From Chrysaora quinquecirrha (taxonomy: Eukaryota > Cnidaria > Scyphozoa > Semaeostomeae > Pelagiidae), in NCBI GenBank assembly GCA_014526335.1, contig JACTAT010000040.1, forward strand, positions 8,870,431-8,934,430: a DNA stretch of 64,000 nt. The letters run 5' to 3'. Position numbers and translations under genes: made by a program. Positions 21,987 to 32,901 of the stretch are shown here, piece by piece; the first letter of the stretch is position 1; each line of letters begins with the position of its first letter. The notes under the pieces are model-generated. The model worked only from the letters and a program-made list of their open reading frames with translations. It was not told where the DNA came from and did no database searches.

Positions 21987-22877
21987 TTACATACAATGAT
22001 GGCGCGGGGGATGATACGATGGCGCGGGGGATGATACGTTATACGCCAACCTTTGTCGACAAATTCTGCTACAGAACAAGTCTTTAAGCATTTTTCTAAG
22101 CTCTGGCTGTAAGAAAATGTAAACAAGCGGATCTGAAATATAGCCACAGTAAAAAAGTGTCCTTAAATGTTTTCTGACATCATTTCCAACAGGAAAGAAA
22201 GCTAAGATGACATCGGGGGTAAACATAAAGATTATATAAGTAAATATAATCAAACCAGCAACTTTGAAGAATCTTTTATTACTTCGGAAGATTTGGTTCT
22301 TTCTTCTTTGTGAATTCGTTTGTCCCGTATGAATATTAGTTTGCATTCTTTGGGTTATTCGGAGAAGGGTCTTCCCATAGGTGACAATGAAAGACAACAC
22401 TAATGCACTGTCGGCCAGTACAAAGAAATACCACTTAAATATCACAACAATTTTATACTGCCCTGTAAGTGCCAGTACGATTCCCGTAATTCCAGTTATC
22501 ATGCTGATACTCCACGCAAAAGTTAATGCGATTTTTATGTGACGTTTTGTAACTAAAACACGATGTTTCAACGGAAAAATTACTCCGATAAAACGTTCGA
22601 TGACAATGAAAAACATTGCACAATAAAAACCGACGCATATACCCAGTTCAATGGAGTTAAATATTTCAAGTGCTGTAGAAATACAAAGTACCCTCATTAA
22701 CCGTATCAAGATGACAATCGTGCTCAGTACTATCTCCGTTGCACTCATGTTTATCAGAAGTATCGCCTGATTAGAGGTATTCCGGTTGTGCACAGCAAGA
22801 AGGTAGATGCCCAAACTGTGCAGCGAAATGGCAATACAAGACAGTGTTATATGAAAAGAGTAGAGAATAGCATCCAT
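21987..22877 (-). CDS. Intronless class A GPCR, orphan, member 2
   Basis: This is a 296-residue seven-helix receptor of the same family as the gene at 17997. It has the ERF triplet at about 94-96 (IERFIGVIFPLKHR), TM5 LADSALVLSFIVTYGK, the third loop NSQRRKNQIFRSNKRFFKVA, and SDPLVYIFLQPELRKML in TM7 and helix 8. The start at 22877 aligns with paralogue starts and lies 62 bases from the shared upstream block. The C-terminal tail (SSPAPSYHPPRHHC) differs from the other members (they end in RFNDTYM or RVNDTCM) because a 20-bp tandem duplication at about 21999-22038 shifts the frame. The predicted protein is identical to the unit 2 copy at 32902-33792. Confidence 0.88.
   Translation of the reverse strand: MDAILYSFHITLSCIAISLHSLGIYLLAVHNRNTSNQAILLINMSATEIVLSTIVILIRLMRVLCISTALEIFNSIELGICVGFYCAMFFIVIERFIGVIFPLKHRVLVTKRHIKIALTFAWSISMITGITGIVLALTGQYKIVVIFKWYFFVLADSALVLSFIVTYGKTLLRITQRMQTNIHTGQTNSQRRKNQIFRSNKRFFKVAGLIIFTYIIFMFTPDVILAFFPVGNDVRKHLRTLFYCGYISDPLVYIFLQPELRKMLKDLFCSRICRQRLAYNVSSPAPSYHPPRHHCM
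21999..22038. repeat. Tandem 20-bp duplication in the GPCR C-terminal codons
   Basis: GATGGCGCGGGGGATGATAC occurs twice in a row at the 3' end of the receptor gene. The duplication changes the reading frame of the last residues relative to paralogues. The same duplication is in the unit 2 gene, so it predates the segmental duplication. Confidence 0.8.
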
Positions 22878-22916
22878 CGTCAGAAAACCGATTGAAAAAA
22901 TAAAGTAAAACTCATA

Positions 22917-22944
22917 ATCTTCTGCTTTCTAGTTGTTGCAGGTG
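22917..22944 (-). promoter_or_regulatory. Conserved GPCR upstream block with E-box
   Basis: The plus strand reads CTTCTGCTTTCTAGTTGTTG and then CAGGTG (22939-22944), 62 bases from the start codon of the gene at 21987-22877. It is the same block as at 18924-18955. Confidence 0.5.
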
Positions 22945-23189
22945 GGATAATTATCAAAATAGCAAATCATCTGCTGAACTGTTATTGCATCGGAGTCCGT
23001 CCAGTCCGTTTACATGATTCAAGATAAACAAGGTACAAACAAGTGATTTTTGAATGGAAAAAGGAAAGAAATAACTGCTGAAACTGAAAATAGACTTCGA
23101 ATTCCAAAATTCAATTTTGAATTGAAGAACGGCTGCGGTGAAGTTGCTGTAAGCAAAGCTGGTAGGCTGAATACTGGCATATTATGGAG

Positions 23190-23700
23190 TCACATATACC
23201 TTTACCGAAATACATTTTCGATTAGCAGAAGACAAATCACTTTAATATATATACCGAAATTACAAACAAGCAATTAACTAACTGCTGCTTTGCAATCTCG
23301 GTATATTATTATTATTTCTATTATTTACATAAATAATTTATTATTTTTCACATGTACCGAAATTCCAAACAAGCAATTATTTTTTACATTTACCGAAATT
23401 CAAAACAAGCAATTAACTAACTGCTGGTTTGCAATTTCGATTTATTATTATAATTTCTATAATTTTTATAAATAATAATTTATTATTTTTGCATATACCG
23501 AAATTCAAGACAAGCAATTAACTAAATGCTGGTTTGCAATTTCGGTATACTATTATTATTTCTATAATTTATATAAATAATAATTTATTATTGTTTACAT
23601 ATATCGACATTCAAGACAAGCAAATAACTAACTGTTGGTTTGCAATTTCAGTATAATATATTACTATTTTTATATGGTTTGCAATTTCTTTATACGGGAT
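23190..23700. repeat. AT-rich tandem repeat, unit about 115-120 bp
   Basis: The motifs TACCGAAATTC, ACAAGCAATTAACTAA, GCTGGTTTGCAATTTC and TAAATAATAATTTATTATT recur in fixed order at least four times. ORFs here are repeat-derived. Unit 2 repeats the array at about 34105-34615. Confidence 0.8.
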
Positions 23701-24034
23701 TTCCAAAGACAAATTCAGAACTGAGCAGACACTTCTATATCAAGGGGGGGGTGGTTGAAGAGGAAAAGGAGGTAATGATGATTTTAATTTGGAGAAATTC
23801 ACCTCCAGGAGTAAGAATTCATTCCTCCATTCTCTCCTGTTACATTTAGTCCGGTGGCCAGTTGAGATGACTATATTCAAAATATAGCACCTATATTATT
23901 ATCCGTAGGTATAGATCAAAAGATATTGCTCAAGAAATCTGATTTTCATTATAAAAAATCGAAAAAAAGGAAAAGTTAAAATAAAGATTTTCTTTGAAAA
24001 ATGGTTTGTTAGTTAGCATAACTGGCACGTTCTG

Positions 24035-24715
24035 CTTTTATGTTTAACTAACTAACTAAATAACTAACTGAATAACTAGTTACCTAACTAACTAACTGAC
24101 TTACTAGCTAACTTACTGGCTAACGGGCTGGCTAACTTACTAAGTAACTCAGTATCTTCCAAAGTTGCTAACTAGCTAACTAACTAAGAAACTAAATAAC
24201 TAACCAACTACCTAACCTTTTTACGAACTTAATAGCTAAGTTACTATCTTTCAAAGTAGCTAACTGACTAACTGTCTAACTTACAAGTTATGTTGACTAA
24301 CTAACAAGCTCACAAAAAACCTATTGACTAACTAACTAATAAATAGCTTACTAACTAACTTCTTGTGTTCCAGAATTGGTAACTAATTAACTTATTAATT
24401 TGCAAGCAATGCTAACTAACTAACTAACTTACTGACTGACTTACTAACTAACTAACTAACTATCTAACTAACTAACTAACTTACTTACTAACTAACTAAC
24501 TTACTAACTAACTAGTTACCTAACTAACTAACTAACTAATTAACAAGCTAACTTACAGACTAACTAACTTACTATCTTCCACAGTAGCTAACTAACTAAC
24601 TGACTAATTTGCAAGTTATGCTAACTAAGTCACTAACTTACTGACTAACTAACTACCTAACTTATAAACTTACTAATTAACTTGCTAACTAACTTGCTAA
24701 CTTGCAGTTTCCCAC
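24035..24715. repeat. (CTAA)n-type microsatellite with interruptions
   Basis: Runs of AACTAACTAACTAAC are interrupted by ACTTACTGG, CTATCTTCC and similar short segments over about 680 bp. A matching array is at 34952-35632. Confidence 0.9.
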
Positions 24716-24889
24716 ATATCCTTAGGATTTGTACAATTTTCTCTAAAAGGCCATTATAGTATCTCTGCATGCTGTGTCTCGGCTCTCTTTTGTAAGATCA
24801 CTCAACCTCATTAAACGTTTAAGCTCTGGTATGATCCAGGATGGTAGAGGAAAAACACGGGTTCTGGTGCACAAAGGATGCCGCAACCA

Positions 24890-25150
24890 CGTGACCTGTC
24901 AATAAAACCCACGTGACCTGTCAATCAAAATCGCATGACCTGTCAATCAAACCCACGTGACACGTCAATCAAATCCATATGACCTGTCAATCAAAATAAC
25001 GTGTCCTATCAATCAAAATCACATGACCTGTCAAAAAAACCCACGTAACCTGTCAATCAAAATCACATGACATGTCAATCAAAATCACATGATATTTCAA
25101 TCGAAATCAAATTCACGTGAGATGTCAATTAAATTCACATGATACGTTAA
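24890..25150. repeat. 22-bp minisatellite TGACCTGTCAATCAAAATCA type
   Basis: About twelve imperfect copies of a unit containing ACCTGTCAATCAAA alternate with CACGTG, CACATG or CATATG hexamers. Unit 2 has it at 35808-36070, and an inverted copy with the same flanks is at 42870-43145. Confidence 0.85.
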
Positions 25151-25803
25151 TCTGAATCTTGTTTTCACGTAGTCTCTCTATAATTTTGCCTCGCTTTTGT
25201 TCTGCCTCAGTTTTATACAGTCTTACTTTGATGCAGAGTTGACAATACATAAGAACGAATTCGGCGCTTTGTTTGAAACTTCAGGCAGCAGGTGCAAATG
25301 TTCCTCCGATAAAGATTTCACAATACTGTTATTTACTTTTGATTTTAGTTCATAGATGATCACATAATAAAAAAAATGCATACACGTTTTTCACCAATAT
25401 GATATTATTAGCTTTCATGTTTATTCGATTGATAATCTTATCTATATACGTTGATTTTTTAGTTTTATATGCAAATCCGTTTTGTTTTTGTAAACATTAT
25501 TTCTCATCAGGATCTTTTCAAAAATCAGTGTTTGGAGATCTTAGAAAAAAAAACAGAGTTGTTCACATCCAGGTTTGTTATACGGGCGTGTAGCGTATAC
25601 TTAAAACTCTCCAAAGAATCTGACTGCGTGTAATTTATAATGTATTTAAACCACCAACATTAACTAAACTCAACAAATTATAAGGTATTAAAAAGCTAAA
25701 ATCGAAGCGAAAAAAAGAAAAGTTCCTATCTCTACAGACCACGTTTTTTCTACGTTTCAAACCGAGGCTGTTTCAAGATAACAGACAACAATTCTGTTCA
25801 TTG

Positions 25804-25935
25804 TTACTGCGTCAGAAAGACATCATCATCGTCGTCGTCTGTTGCATTTTCATCATCTGCATCCATTGCTGTCTGACGCATGATTACGAACTTTCTTTTA
25901 TCAATCGCATAGTGAAAGGCTTCTTCAAAACTCAT
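25804..25935 (-). other. Short acidic ORF inside repeat DNA, unrecognised
   Basis: An open frame of 43 codons on the minus strand starts MSFEEAFHYAIDKRK, has an Asp-rich stretch (TDDDDDDVF) and ends LTQ then TAA. It is kept in unit 2 (36721-36852) with one Arg to His change. The frame continues upstream of the Met, so it may be a 3' terminal exon. It resembles no family I can name. It may be the end of a transposon gene, since a GCGATGCACACG and CCGTGTGCATG inverted pair lies just beside it (about 25955 and 26018). Confidence 0.35.
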
Positions 25936-26336
25936 ACCATCTTCTTCCTTAGGGGCGATGCACACGGGCAACTTTCTTGCATTCTTCTAGGCATTTAGCG
26001 AGTTTACACCTCGCTGCGCCGTGTGCATGGTCGATTTTGGTCGATTTTCTCGAGGGCATACAGTAAAATCGGGACCCTAGGACCATAGGACCATAGGACC
26101 CTTAAGTACTAACACCAGATAGGACCACTAAGTACTAACACCAGATAGGACCCTTCAGTACTAATTCCACATAAGATCGGAGGGTCATCACCATTTTAAA
26201 ACAATAGCGCGTGTCATCAGCCTGTCGTAGCTACTACACCTTCCGCTGTTCATGCTGGGTACCTCAGGACTTCCGTCAACTGCAAGTTCAACTTTGTTTC
26301 TTAGCATGTGGTCTTTGCACTTTGTTGTGATCGAAA

Positions 26337-26428
26337 ATGGAGTCTTTTGAAAATGAAGAACTTGACGATTTATCAAAGTCTTTCAGCTATTTGTCTTCTC
26401 CAGAAAAGAAGAAACAAAGAACAGATGG
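26337..26428 (+). other. Putative first coding exon in the left arm of the foldback element
   Basis: ATG at 26337 is followed by 30 codons rich in Glu, Ser and Lys (SSPEKKKQRTDG near the end), then the donor-like GG|GTATGT. The same ORF is present in the right arm, inverted, at about 27540-27631, and in unit 2 at 37254-37345. It may be the 5' exon of the transposase of the parent element; that is inference, because no catalytic domain is present. Confidence 0.4.
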
Positions 26429-26699
26429 GTATGTCTGTCCATTTATTTTCGAATATTTCTATAGAATACAGTCTTTTATTTTATTAGAAATTAAAATTTT
26501 TCAAATATCAAAATTTCGTAATTTTTGACAATTTCGGCAGTGGAAGTTTCTTATCTTAGCAGTTTCTTAAGAATCAAATGTTATTCTTATTATACTGTAT
26601 AAGAATAAAATTTAAAAAATGGCTCCCATAAAGAGAAGATTGTAGTGCATTATCGATTTCCAAAACTAAATCAATTACAGTTGTGCAGGAAGACCTTTT

Positions 26700-27125
26700 T
26701 GAAACACTACACGCTTTTTTTTATAAAGAACCACTTTATAAGGAACCTACATGTAGAAGGCCCGGAATTTTAAAGAACTTATACTACTAAAGAGAAAATC
26801 ATTAAGGAACTTTTCAATGTTGAATACTTTTATCACTGCAAATAATCAAGAATTAGAAAGCCGGTTCCATTCATTTGCAGTCGAAAATCACATAAATTGT
26901 ACGTTACACATGTATCAAATGTTTCCTTGAGTAGTCTCGAGCTTGGCACACATGCAAATGTCTCTCTTTTATTGTTAAGACCACTGTATGTGCAGTTAAA
27001 ATTAAGGAACTATTAAGGAACTTTTGGAACTACAATTGCCTCAAAAGAGGCCCAAAAATAAGGAACTTTAAGAACTAGGCCCTGAGGTAGGTTCCTTATA
27101 AAAAAAAGCGTGTAAACGCTTTTGG
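26700..27125. mobile_element. Nested MITE with ACACGCTTTTTTTTATAA ends
   Basis: The left terminus CACGCTTTTTTTTATAAAG and right terminus TTATAAAAAAAAGCGTG are inverse. The inside shares the AAAGAACTTATACTACTAAA segment with 20450-20875. A related element is at 62372-62745. It has inserted into the loop of the foldback element. Confidence 0.75.
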
Positions 27126-27987
27126 CCCAGTTTTGAAACTTTTTAGATATTTCATTTTACCAATATTTTCTAACTTTCTGTGCAAAATTTCCGGGATGCA
27201 GTGTTTCTGCGCATGCACAGTGGAAGGTATTGTAAAAGTTGGGCAACACCATGTTTTTCATAAAAAAAAAAACAACGTAAGATTCCGAAAAATGACACAT
27301 GAACGATAATGCACTACAATCTTCTCTTTATGGGAGCCATTTTTTAAATTTTATTCTTATACAGTATAATAAGAATAACATTTGATTCTTAAGAAACTGC
27401 TAAGATAAGAAACTTCCACTGCCGAAATTGTCAAAAAATTACGAAATTTTTGATATTTGAAAAAATTTTAATTTCTAATAAAAATAAAAAGACTGTATTC
27501 TATAGAAATATTCGAAAAATAAATGGACAGACATACCCATCTGTTCTTTGTTTCTTCTTTTCTGGAGAAGACAAATAGCTGAAAGACTTTGATAAATCGT
27601 CAAGTTCTTCATTTTCAAAAGACTCCATTTTCGATCACAACAAAGTGCAAAGACCACATGCCAAGAAACAAAGTTGAACTTGCAGTTGACGGAAGTCCTG
27701 AGGTACCCAGCATGAACAGCGGAAGGTGTAGTAGCTACGACAGGCTGATGACACGCGCTATTGTTTTAAAATGGTGATGACCCTCCGATCTTATGTGGAA
27801 TTAGTACTTAAGGGTCCTATCTGGTGTTAGTACTTAGTGGTCCTATCTGGTGTTAGTACTTAAGGGTCCTATGGTCCTATGGTCCTAGGGTCCCGATTTT
27901 ACTGTATGCCTCTCGAGAACGTTCTCAAGAACGGATGAAAAGGGCCGACTAATAAAATTGAGGACCTCTGGAAGGGGCTATTACTAA

Positions 27988-28246
27988 AATAGGGAACGGG
28001 AACGGGAACGGGAACGGGAATGGGAACGGGAACGGGAACGGGAATGGGAACGGGAATGGGAACGGGAATGGGAATGGGAACGGGAATGGGAACGGGAACG
28101 GGAACGGGAACGGGAATGGGAACGGGAACGGAACGGAATGGGAACGGGAACGGGAACGGGAACGGGAATGGGAACGGGAACGGAACGGAATGGGAACGGA
28201 ATGGGAACGGAACGGAACGGGATGGAATGGGAACGGGAATGGGAAC
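27988..28246. repeat. GGGAAC/GGGAAT hexamer array
   Basis: About 43 units of GGGAAC, GGGAAT and GGAAC variants. All long ORFs on either strand here (Pro/Val/Ile-rich or Gly/Thr/Met-rich) are repeat artefacts. Equivalent arrays sit at 38401-38657 and, inverted, at 41009-41232. Confidence 0.9.
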
Positions 28247-29702
28247 TTTTTTAAAAACATCATTTAAATCTAAATCTTGGTAACTAATCATAATAACATG
28301 TAAACATATTGTACGTGAACGTGTATATAATTCACTAAAATTTAGTAAAACATTTAAGGAGCAACATCATGTGACATAGCCCTGTGTTATTTTGTTATTG
28401 TGTAAAATGATTTCCTATATATAAGCGTTATTCATTTTTGAATTAATCTCAAATATATTGCTACTTATTTTTGCTTATTTTGTTGTCAGTTTCTATCGTT
28501 ATCAAGTATAATGAATGAAATAATTTCATTCATAAATACGTAGTTACGTCACACCTGAGAAGTGATTATTATCAAAGGTTAAACAGAAAATCATTAATTC
28601 CTCTGTACGTCGACTGTAATTTTTTCGATTTAAAAATCAAACTCAAGTCCAGTTATTTTTCATGGTTCAAAGCAAAAGTACTTTTTATGTTTGAGGAATG
28701 AAAAAATGTGTGGATGAGTTTTGGCAAGCTGGAAGGAATAAATCTACCAAGATACCTAGAATTCAGGAGTTTTGTAACAAAAGAAAGGAATTTCTTTTCT
28801 CTATGTAGGGATTTTTATTCTCTATGTACACAATGAAAACCATCCTTTCATTGAATCAATGAGTTCCCTATTGTTCTGCCCTCTGTACTTAGCCTCATAA
28901 ACTTTTGTTCACGGAAAGCTCTGCTCTGATGCACCTAGAGAGGCGCTTCTTTTTTTGATCGAATCCTTTTCTGCTCATGCTGTGTAAGCTGTAATTTTCT
29001 AAATGTCTTTAGTTTTACACATTGGTCAAATTTTCGATTTTCTCTCAGTTTCAAAGTGTTTAGTTGCCATACCAGTTATCTGTTGTTCCTTGCACAGAAC
29101 GTAATATCATCGCGACTCCTTTGTTCTCCATAATTTGTTTACGACTCAATTAAAAGCAATTTAAAGTTAGAGCAATTTGTCCATGTATCATTAAAAGCTG
29201 AAACAGGGAAAGTCAGGAACACTCCGGAAACAGAGGGAATCACTGGAACATGCCGAAACGCATAAGAACCAATAAGAAGTCGAGGAAACCATTAGGAACT
29301 TGAGGGAACTAAGAAAAGAAGAGAGAATCAGTGAAAATCAGCGCAACCAGGTGATAACAAGGGGATCTGGCGGCTGTCAAAGGAAAAAAGTAGGAATCAG
29401 AGCGTCCGAGGGGGCTAAAAGGTGGATTTGGTTTTAGTGGGAATCAGAGTGAACAAGCGGATAAGAGCCGAGAAGAGTTGCAATTCTATTCTATTCATTG
29501 CGATCTCATAGGCATGATCTCATTCGTCAAACATGGCTAATAGGTACCTTTAATTCAGTATCAGTTTAGCATTTTAGAATTATCAAAATTGTGTTGATTT
29601 TTTTGGATTCTTTTCAAAGGTTAAAACAAACATGCTAATCCTGCAATTTTTGGAGGGACAAAGAAGAGCGAAAATTTCTTTCTTCGGGGGGCCAGTGCCC
29701 CG
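28247..29702. other. Arm and loop of the hexamer-ended palindrome, cut off at the duplication joint
   Basis: This sequence matches 38658-40105 in unit 2. The first 430 bases are the arm of the palindrome described at 38401-41232; the rest is its loop. No ORF of note. The right arm is absent in this unit because unit 2 begins at 29703. Confidence 0.6.
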
Positions 29703-30128
29703 ACTCACATGACAGCACAAAAGGAAGAAAGGCTAAGATAACATTAGGGTAAGAAACCAAAAAGAACTATTATAAAAGCAATTTTCAGCGAACTCTTCTT
29801 CGGTCAAAGCAAACAAAATAACAAACAACTTTGAAAAGTCTGGTGAATTTAGAATGTTTTTATCTGCTGTTGCGTTTTTCTCAGTCCCATCTGCCCTTAA
29901 ACTCCAACAGCTTCCTTCTTTTGCTCGTGACTATGCTTTGCTTGACTTCAAAGAGGGCTACCTATATTATAAAGCATGTGGTCATAAATAATTGAATTCT
30001 TGTCGCCATGCTGATGTCAATCCATGCAGCAACTGGTGTGTTTTTGTTGCAACGTTTTGCAAAACAAAATTGTGATCAATCAATGACTCAACTAATGTCT
30101 TCTCTCTGGTCCCTTTAAGAAGTCAAGT

Positions 30129-30708
30129 TTACATATAGGTATCGTTGAAACGGCTATTAGACGACGATACGCGTAATGATACGTTATTAGCCGACCTTCT
30201 ACAAATTTTTCCGCAGAACATAACTCTTAGCCTTTTTCGAAGTTCTGGTTGCATGAAAATATAAACAAGTGGATCTGATATATAGCCAAAGCAAAAAAGC
30301 GTATGTAAATGTTCTGGGACATCATCTCCAGCGGGAACAAATGCTAAGATAACATCAGGGATAAAAATGAATATAATATAAGTAAATATAATCAAACCAG
30401 CAACTTTGAAGAATCTTTTATGACTTTGGAAGATTTGGTTCTTTCTTCTTTGTGAATTCGTTGGTTGCGTCGGGTTAGCAATGTGACGACGGTTGATAAT
30501 TTTTATGAGAATCTTTCCATAGGTTATAACGAACGTAAGCACCAAGGCACTGTCGGCTTGTACGAAGAAATACCTCTTGGATTTCATAATTCTTATAAAA
30601 TGTCCTGTTTCTACGTATGCTATTCCTGTAATTGCAGTTGCCGCGCTGATAATCCACGCGACGGTTAATGCGATTTTTACACGACGTTTCGTTACGACAA
30701 CGCGATGT
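30129..30708 (-). pseudogene. Truncated GPCR member 1 copy (TM4-TM7 only)
   Basis: The C-terminal part is the same as in the gene at 17997 from the second cytoplasmic loop to the RFNDTYM end. At 30708, in the codons for VVVTKRR, homology stops and an interspersed repeat begins. TM1-TM3 and the promoter block are gone. The longest ATG-started frame is 152 codons (30129-30587), starting within the second extracellular loop. It cannot make a receptor. Confidence 0.9.
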
Positions 30709-30855
30709 GTTACACTATGCCGGCATCCCTCGTCATGCCTTGAATTTCGTACCGGATCGGGCTTTTAGTAACACTGTGACAACCCAATCCGGTATAAGAC
30801 GCTCCGCAAATTGTCTTGAAAATCACGGCGCTCTGGAGATGCTATGAAAATCTAA
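30709..30855. repeat. Interspersed repeat (GTTACACTATGCCGGCAT family), second copy
   Basis: This is the same family as 19248-19400 but much more diverged from it than the surrounding duplicated DNA. It replaces the 5' half of the GPCR and marks a deletion breakpoint. Confidence 0.55.
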
Positions 30856-31200
30856 AAATCATTAGACCTAATTCAATAATGCATTCTTTCTTCTTTCATT
30901 TTTCTGCTGCAAGTCTTCGGCCTAGCCGCCATTATTGGAAATCAAATTGAACAAACACTGACGCGCCTGCAAAGGGCTAGCTCCTACACAGTGTACTTTG
31001 TCGTTTCAAAGTTTAGCAAGCATAAAATATGACTGGGTACGCAGCGTTGAAACGACAAAGTACGCTGTGTAGGAGCTAACCGTTCGCAGGCGCGTCAGTC
31101 TTTGAATTTGATTTCCAGTAATGGCGGCTAGGCCGAAGACTTGCAGCGGAGAAATGAAAGAGGAAAGAATGCATCATTGAGCTAGGCCTGACGATTTTTT
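30856..31200. mobile_element. Long palindromic MITE, unit 2 copy
   Basis: Copy of the 19944-20290 element with the same arms and spacer. One substitution is visible in the left arm (TTTTTCTGCTGC in place of TTTCTCTGCTGC). Confidence 0.85.
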
Positions 31201-32901
31201 ATTATTGCCCATGGTTATAGGTTAATAAACATCAATAAGCCTTTCTATGTAGGTCAGCGGTTTTCTTACACTTGGCCTTAAATTACATATGCACTGTGGG
31301 ATGATAACTGTCCCCCTAGAACGTCTAATACCACTTGCTTGACGGTGCCGCTTTTGTTTTAATAATAGACTGTCGTGTATCGAAGGCACATGCGTTCATC
31401 TTGCTTGTTATGTTTGCCGGGCTGGCCCATTTAGAGAAACACTTTATCTATACGTAGAAGGCCGTAAAATTTAAAGAACTTATACTACTAAACACAAAGT
31501 CGCTAAGGAACTTGTCAAATTTGAATATTTTTATAACTCCTTACAATCAAGAATAAGGGTGTCAGTTCCATTCATTTGCAGCCAAAACTCACATCAATTG
31601 TATGTTACGCATCTATCAAATTTGTCCTTGGGTAGTTTCCAGCTTTGCTCACACGTAGTTAAAATTAAGGAACTCTGAAATGACTTTTGGTACTACAATT
31701 AATTAAAAGAGGTCCAAAAATAAGGAACCTAATGAACTAGACCCTGAGCTGTAGTTTTTTTAAATAAATAGCGTGTATTGGAAGGCCTCTTGCGAATCAT
31801 CAAGGAACAAGCGATAGAAAATTTAGGGCAGAAGGAATTGGCCAAAGAGAAAGAGGAAGAGAAAACAGTTCTAAATGCTCGAAAAGCTTTTTAAAAGTTA
31901 CTAATTTTACGGTTCGACTTTATGTATATACTTTTATTGGAAAATTAATGGACCTTTTGGCTTTCCGGCAATGATAATGAAGTTTGGAGCTATGTACATG
32001 TATTATTATACGGTTTTTTCTGAAATGGCCTAAACTTGGTGTTAAGACCACAATTAGGCCCCAGCTTTTATCTTCTTGCAAAAGCACGGAAATAATAAAA
32101 CCGTTCTTTAAACCAGTATCTGAACGTATTTTTTTATGCTTCGTTTGGGAACAGGATTATAATGTAAAATATGTGGCCCATTTTGTGATGGCCAACCAGG
32201 CTCAACAGTATTTAAGCAGCCTGAAGGGTTGTTTTTTTTTCATTTAATATTTGTTCAAGGGAAGGCAATAACGGCATGGAAGCAATAGCAATTGGCTATG
32301 GAAAGAAGTCCCTCAGCGCTGTGTAGCCACCATTGTCTATCAACTGAGATCTGCTGATGTTTTCTCATCATCAGAACTTCAGAAAGGGCGGTCAGTGTAC
32401 AAGCCCAGTGTCAGAATGCCCTTCGCTTCTGGGGGGTTGACGAAGAAACGAAGTTTTTTCCGCAGACCAGCACACTTTGTCCATGCCAACAACCAGAGCC
32501 CGAAGACACTAGTCAAAAAGCATGAAATGAGTTACAGAAACGACAAGCACCCAAACCAAGCAAGGAGGGGAGGGTGGGTGGGACAAAAAACTGCTTCACG
32601 AGCACTTTGAAACGTTCCCCGTTCACAGTTCATGTTCAGTTTTAATGATAAGCACAGACGGCGTGGCAAAAATTTATAGCCGCCAAATTTAAACGCTCGA
32701 GTTAACCCAGGTCACCATAGCAACACTGCTGTATAAGGAATTGCTTTCTATGAAAAAGCTTCCACCAAAGATGAGACACCTCAAAAGCTTCTCTAGCTCT
32801 AATGCGATGCAAGAGGGAATAATAACATAGAAACCCCTGTCACATATTAAACCCGAATAAATTGCATTTAGTCGTGCCGTATAATAAATCTTCATCATAG
32901 T

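Larger units (their letters stand above)
26048..27919. mobile_element. Foldback element with about 610-bp inverted arms, each carrying an exon-like ORF
   Basis: The left arm 26048-26656 and right arm 27302-27919 are inverse copies. Each begins CTCGAG(A)GGCATACAGT, then a short GGACCATAGGACC-type tandem repeat, then an ORF. The left-arm ORF starts at the ATG at 26337, reads MESFENEELDDLSKSFSYL, and reaches a GTATGT donor at 26429. The right arm has the same exon on the minus strand. The interior holds a second, nested MITE (26700-27125). Both arms are too similar to have diverged long. In unit 2 the right arm is cut short. Confidence 0.8.
17571..29702. repeat. Segmental duplication, unit 1 (12.1 kb)
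   Basis: Starting at ACTCACATGACAGCAC (17571), the sequence reappears nearly base for base from 29703, directly abutting the end of unit 1. The copies share GPCR genes, satellites and transposons in the same order and orientation. Differences are a few substitutions, one-base homopolymer changes and two larger deletions in unit 2 (equivalents of about 18576-19943 and 27480-27990). Near-identity of noncoding DNA means recent duplication or two haplotypes joined in the assembly. Confidence 0.9.

Noticed and set aside
24890..25150. Regularly spaced 22-bp repeats resembling a CRISPR array
   Set aside because: Units are contiguous, imperfect and without unique spacers, in a eukaryotic genome with no cas genes.
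27899..28291. 130-codon Pro/Phe/Val repeat ORF and similar frames at 38360-38701 and 40957-41282
   Set aside because: They are translations of the GGGAAC hexamer array and exist in several frames at once.
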